The notes under the pieces: generated by a model
The model's database searches: none
What the model was told of the DNA's origin: nothing
Seen by the model: only the letters and a program-made list of their open reading frames with translations
Made by a program: the position numbers and the translations under genes
In this document: positions 6,833 through 7,440 of the stretch, in pieces
How positions within the stretch are numbered: the stretch's first letter is position 1
How the letters are laid out: each line of letters opens with the position of its first letter
DNA from: Croceimicrobium sp965658275
GTDB lineage: Bacteria; Bacteroidota; Bacteroidia; Flavobacteriales; Schleiferiaceae
Direction of reading: 5' to 3'
Assembly: GCA_965658275.1 (NCBI GenBank)
Contig: CBFHRN010000084.1
Coordinates: 1 to 7,440, forward strand
Length of the DNA: 7,440 bases

Positions 6833-7066
6833 TTACATCCTTGCGTTTCCGGCTGCAAGCAGTGAATAGATGTAGAGTCCAGATTCCAGAATATTAGCAC
6901 TAAGAATCACCTCGGTCCCTTCAACTTCAAGGTCTTTTTCCAAGATTTGTGAGCCGTTAATACTGTGAACATATAACTTGGCTTGCTGACTTGCTGGATT
7001 TACCTTATGCTCAATTGTCGTGCTTTCGTTGAAAGGATTTGGACGGTTCTGATATAGCTTGTTTGT
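6833..7066 (-). pseudogene. 3' remnant of a T9SS cargo gene: type A C-terminal sorting domain only
   Basis: The last ~78 codons match the type IX secretion C-terminal sorting domain: 'LYQNRPNPFN' followed by 'STTIEHKV', an 'AKLYVHSINGSQI' strand-turn-strand and 'LESGLYIYSLLAAG'. In intact cargo this folded tail directs export through the outer membrane and is then removed or replaced by a surface anchor. Here no cargo and no signal peptide precede it. The frame stays open upstream to a stop at 7211-7213, but that extension reads through the integrase fragment in the wrong frame and has no convincing start; a TTG at 7141 would give a 102-residue product. The protein stops at 'GNARM', a few residues short of the usual basic/hydrophobic end. 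Expression as a functional protein is unlikely. Confidence 0.72.
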
Positions 7067-7067
7067 T

Positions 7068-7241
7068 TTAGCAGAGCTTGCCTTTAGGCCAGGGATCCGC
7101 GTAGTCGGGGTCATGATAGTAATACTGAATGCGCCAATCAATATTGAGATCAGCGTCTTTTTCTTGCCAGTTTTTGGGGAAGACGGATGGATCAGAAACT
7201 GAACATCCGTTCATCAACATGTGTCGGTTACGTCTTGCCAT
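7068..7241 (-). pseudogene. N-terminal fragment of a tyrosine recombinase/integrase
   Basis: From ATG 7241 the frame encodes 57 residues and stops at TAA 7068-7070. The segments 'VFPKNWQEKDADLNIDW' and 'IQYYYHDPDYADPWPKGK' resemble from memory the N-terminal (arm/SAM-like) region of Bacteroidota tyrosine integrases, where a pattern like 'PKNW...W.I.Y.F.DP......G' precedes a conserved 'GMN.F/Y' segment. That segment, the rest of the core-binding domain and the entire R-H-R-Y catalytic domain are missing. The fragment ends where homology to a T9SS tail begins in another frame. It lies about 90 bp beyond the 3' end of a tRNA gene, the usual place for an element's integrase. Met codons at residues 8 and 10 could also be the start. 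Family assignment rests on pattern recollection, not a search. Confidence 0.6.
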
Positions 7242-7285
7242 TAGATTAACTTTATTATTAACTGTTAACCAATGACGTTGCCGGA

Positions 7286-7325
7286 GGAAAAAGCACCAAC
7301 CCCTTTAATGGTGGGGGGTTGGGCT
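7286..7325 (-). terminator. terminator of the tRNA-Arg transcript
   Basis: On the minus strand, immediately after the tRNA, AGCCCAACCCC (7325-7315) pairs with GGGGTTGG-T-GCT (7303-7292): 11 bp with one bulged T and an 11-nt loop. It is followed by a run of five T (7292-7288, partly overlapping the stem). It starts only 3 nt after the discriminator base. It also separates the tRNA from the integrase remnant, so that fragment would need its own promoter. Confidence 0.75.
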
Positions 7326-7328
7326 TAG

Positions 7329-7402
7329 TGATCGCGGCAGGATTCGAACCTGCGACCGTCTGCTTAGAAGGCAGATGCTCTATCCAGCTGAGCTACGCGA
7401 CC
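7329..7402 (-). tRNA. tRNA-Arg (anticodon UCU)
   Basis: The minus strand folds into a complete 74-nt cloverleaf: acceptor GGTCGCG with CGCGATC (one G-T pair), D-arm containing AGCTCAGCTGGATAGAGC, anticodon stem TCTGC/GCAGA enclosing the loop CTTCTAA (anticodon TCT, reading AGA/AGG), and T-arm GCAGG-TTCGAAT-CCTGC. The discriminator is A. The 3' CCA is not encoded; the genomic bases after the discriminator are CTA. The 38 bp upstream (7403-7440) are A/T-rich with no promoter box I can assign. Such tRNA 3' ends are frequent integration sites, and the integrase fragment next door fits that. Confidence 0.97.
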
Positions 7403-7440
7403 TTTTATTTGGGAGTATATTCTCCTCACAAAGGGCGGCA

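Noticed and set aside
6712..6900. Minus-strand ORF spanning the terminator at 6748-6775
   Set aside because: It reads through a strong terminator and the sorting-domain region in the wrong frame; a shadow, though it could hold frameshifted leftovers of the tail.
7245..7269. Repeated ATTAACT/GTTAAC motifs before the integrase stub, considered as excisionase or integrase arm sites
   Set aside because: Only two exact copies in very AT-rich DNA plus one partial; not enough to claim arm-type binding sites.

Overview
The window reads as chromosome from a member of the Bacteroidota, most likely a Flavobacteriales-type bacterium. Several independent signs agree. There is a type IX secretion (T9SS) C-terminal sorting domain. 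There is a lipoprotein whose residues after the lipobox Cys (SKEDD) fit the Flavobacteriia surface-export signal. The histidine kinase has the H-box variant 'AHIVSHNLRTH' common in this phylum. Starts are A-rich with little Shine-Dalgarno. One TAnnTTTG promoter-like box is visible. Genus is not assignable by eye.

Layout. Positions 152-3134 (minus) hold a two-gene signalling unit: a large soluble sensor kinase with five PAS-like modules, followed with a 14-nt overlap by a stand-alone CheY-like receiver. The pair very probably forms one phosphorelay whose output partner is not in the window. Divergent from the kinase, across 66 bp, lies a signal-peptide-bearing outer-membrane beta-barrel protein of FadL/OmpP1 type (3201-4418, plus). 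Two small minus-strand genes of unknown function follow: a two-helix membrane protein (4439-4738) and a cysteine-containing 157-residue protein (4853-5326). A strong GC-rich hairpin lies between them. Next is a predicted cell-surface lipoprotein (5531-6727, plus) that joins an endonuclease/exonuclease/phosphatase (EEP) catalytic domain to a C-terminal beta/gamma-crystallin domain with two canonical Ca2+-binding motifs. It ends at a bidirectional terminator.

The right end (6833-7402) looks like the scar of a mobile element. A tRNA-Arg(UCU) gene on the minus strand is followed, just past its terminator, by only the first ~57 codons of a Bacteroidota-type tyrosine integrase. This runs, out of frame, directly into the last ~75 codons of a T9SS cargo gene. 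The simplest reading is an integrative element in the tRNA gene that lost everything between its integrase start and the tail of a co-directional secreted-protein gene.

No CRISPR array, IS element, riboswitch or complete defence system was seen. The most notable items are the EEP-crystallin surface lipoprotein, the integrase/T9SS-tail junction, and an unusual SD-led mini-ORF threaded through the hairpin upstream of the 99-residue membrane protein.
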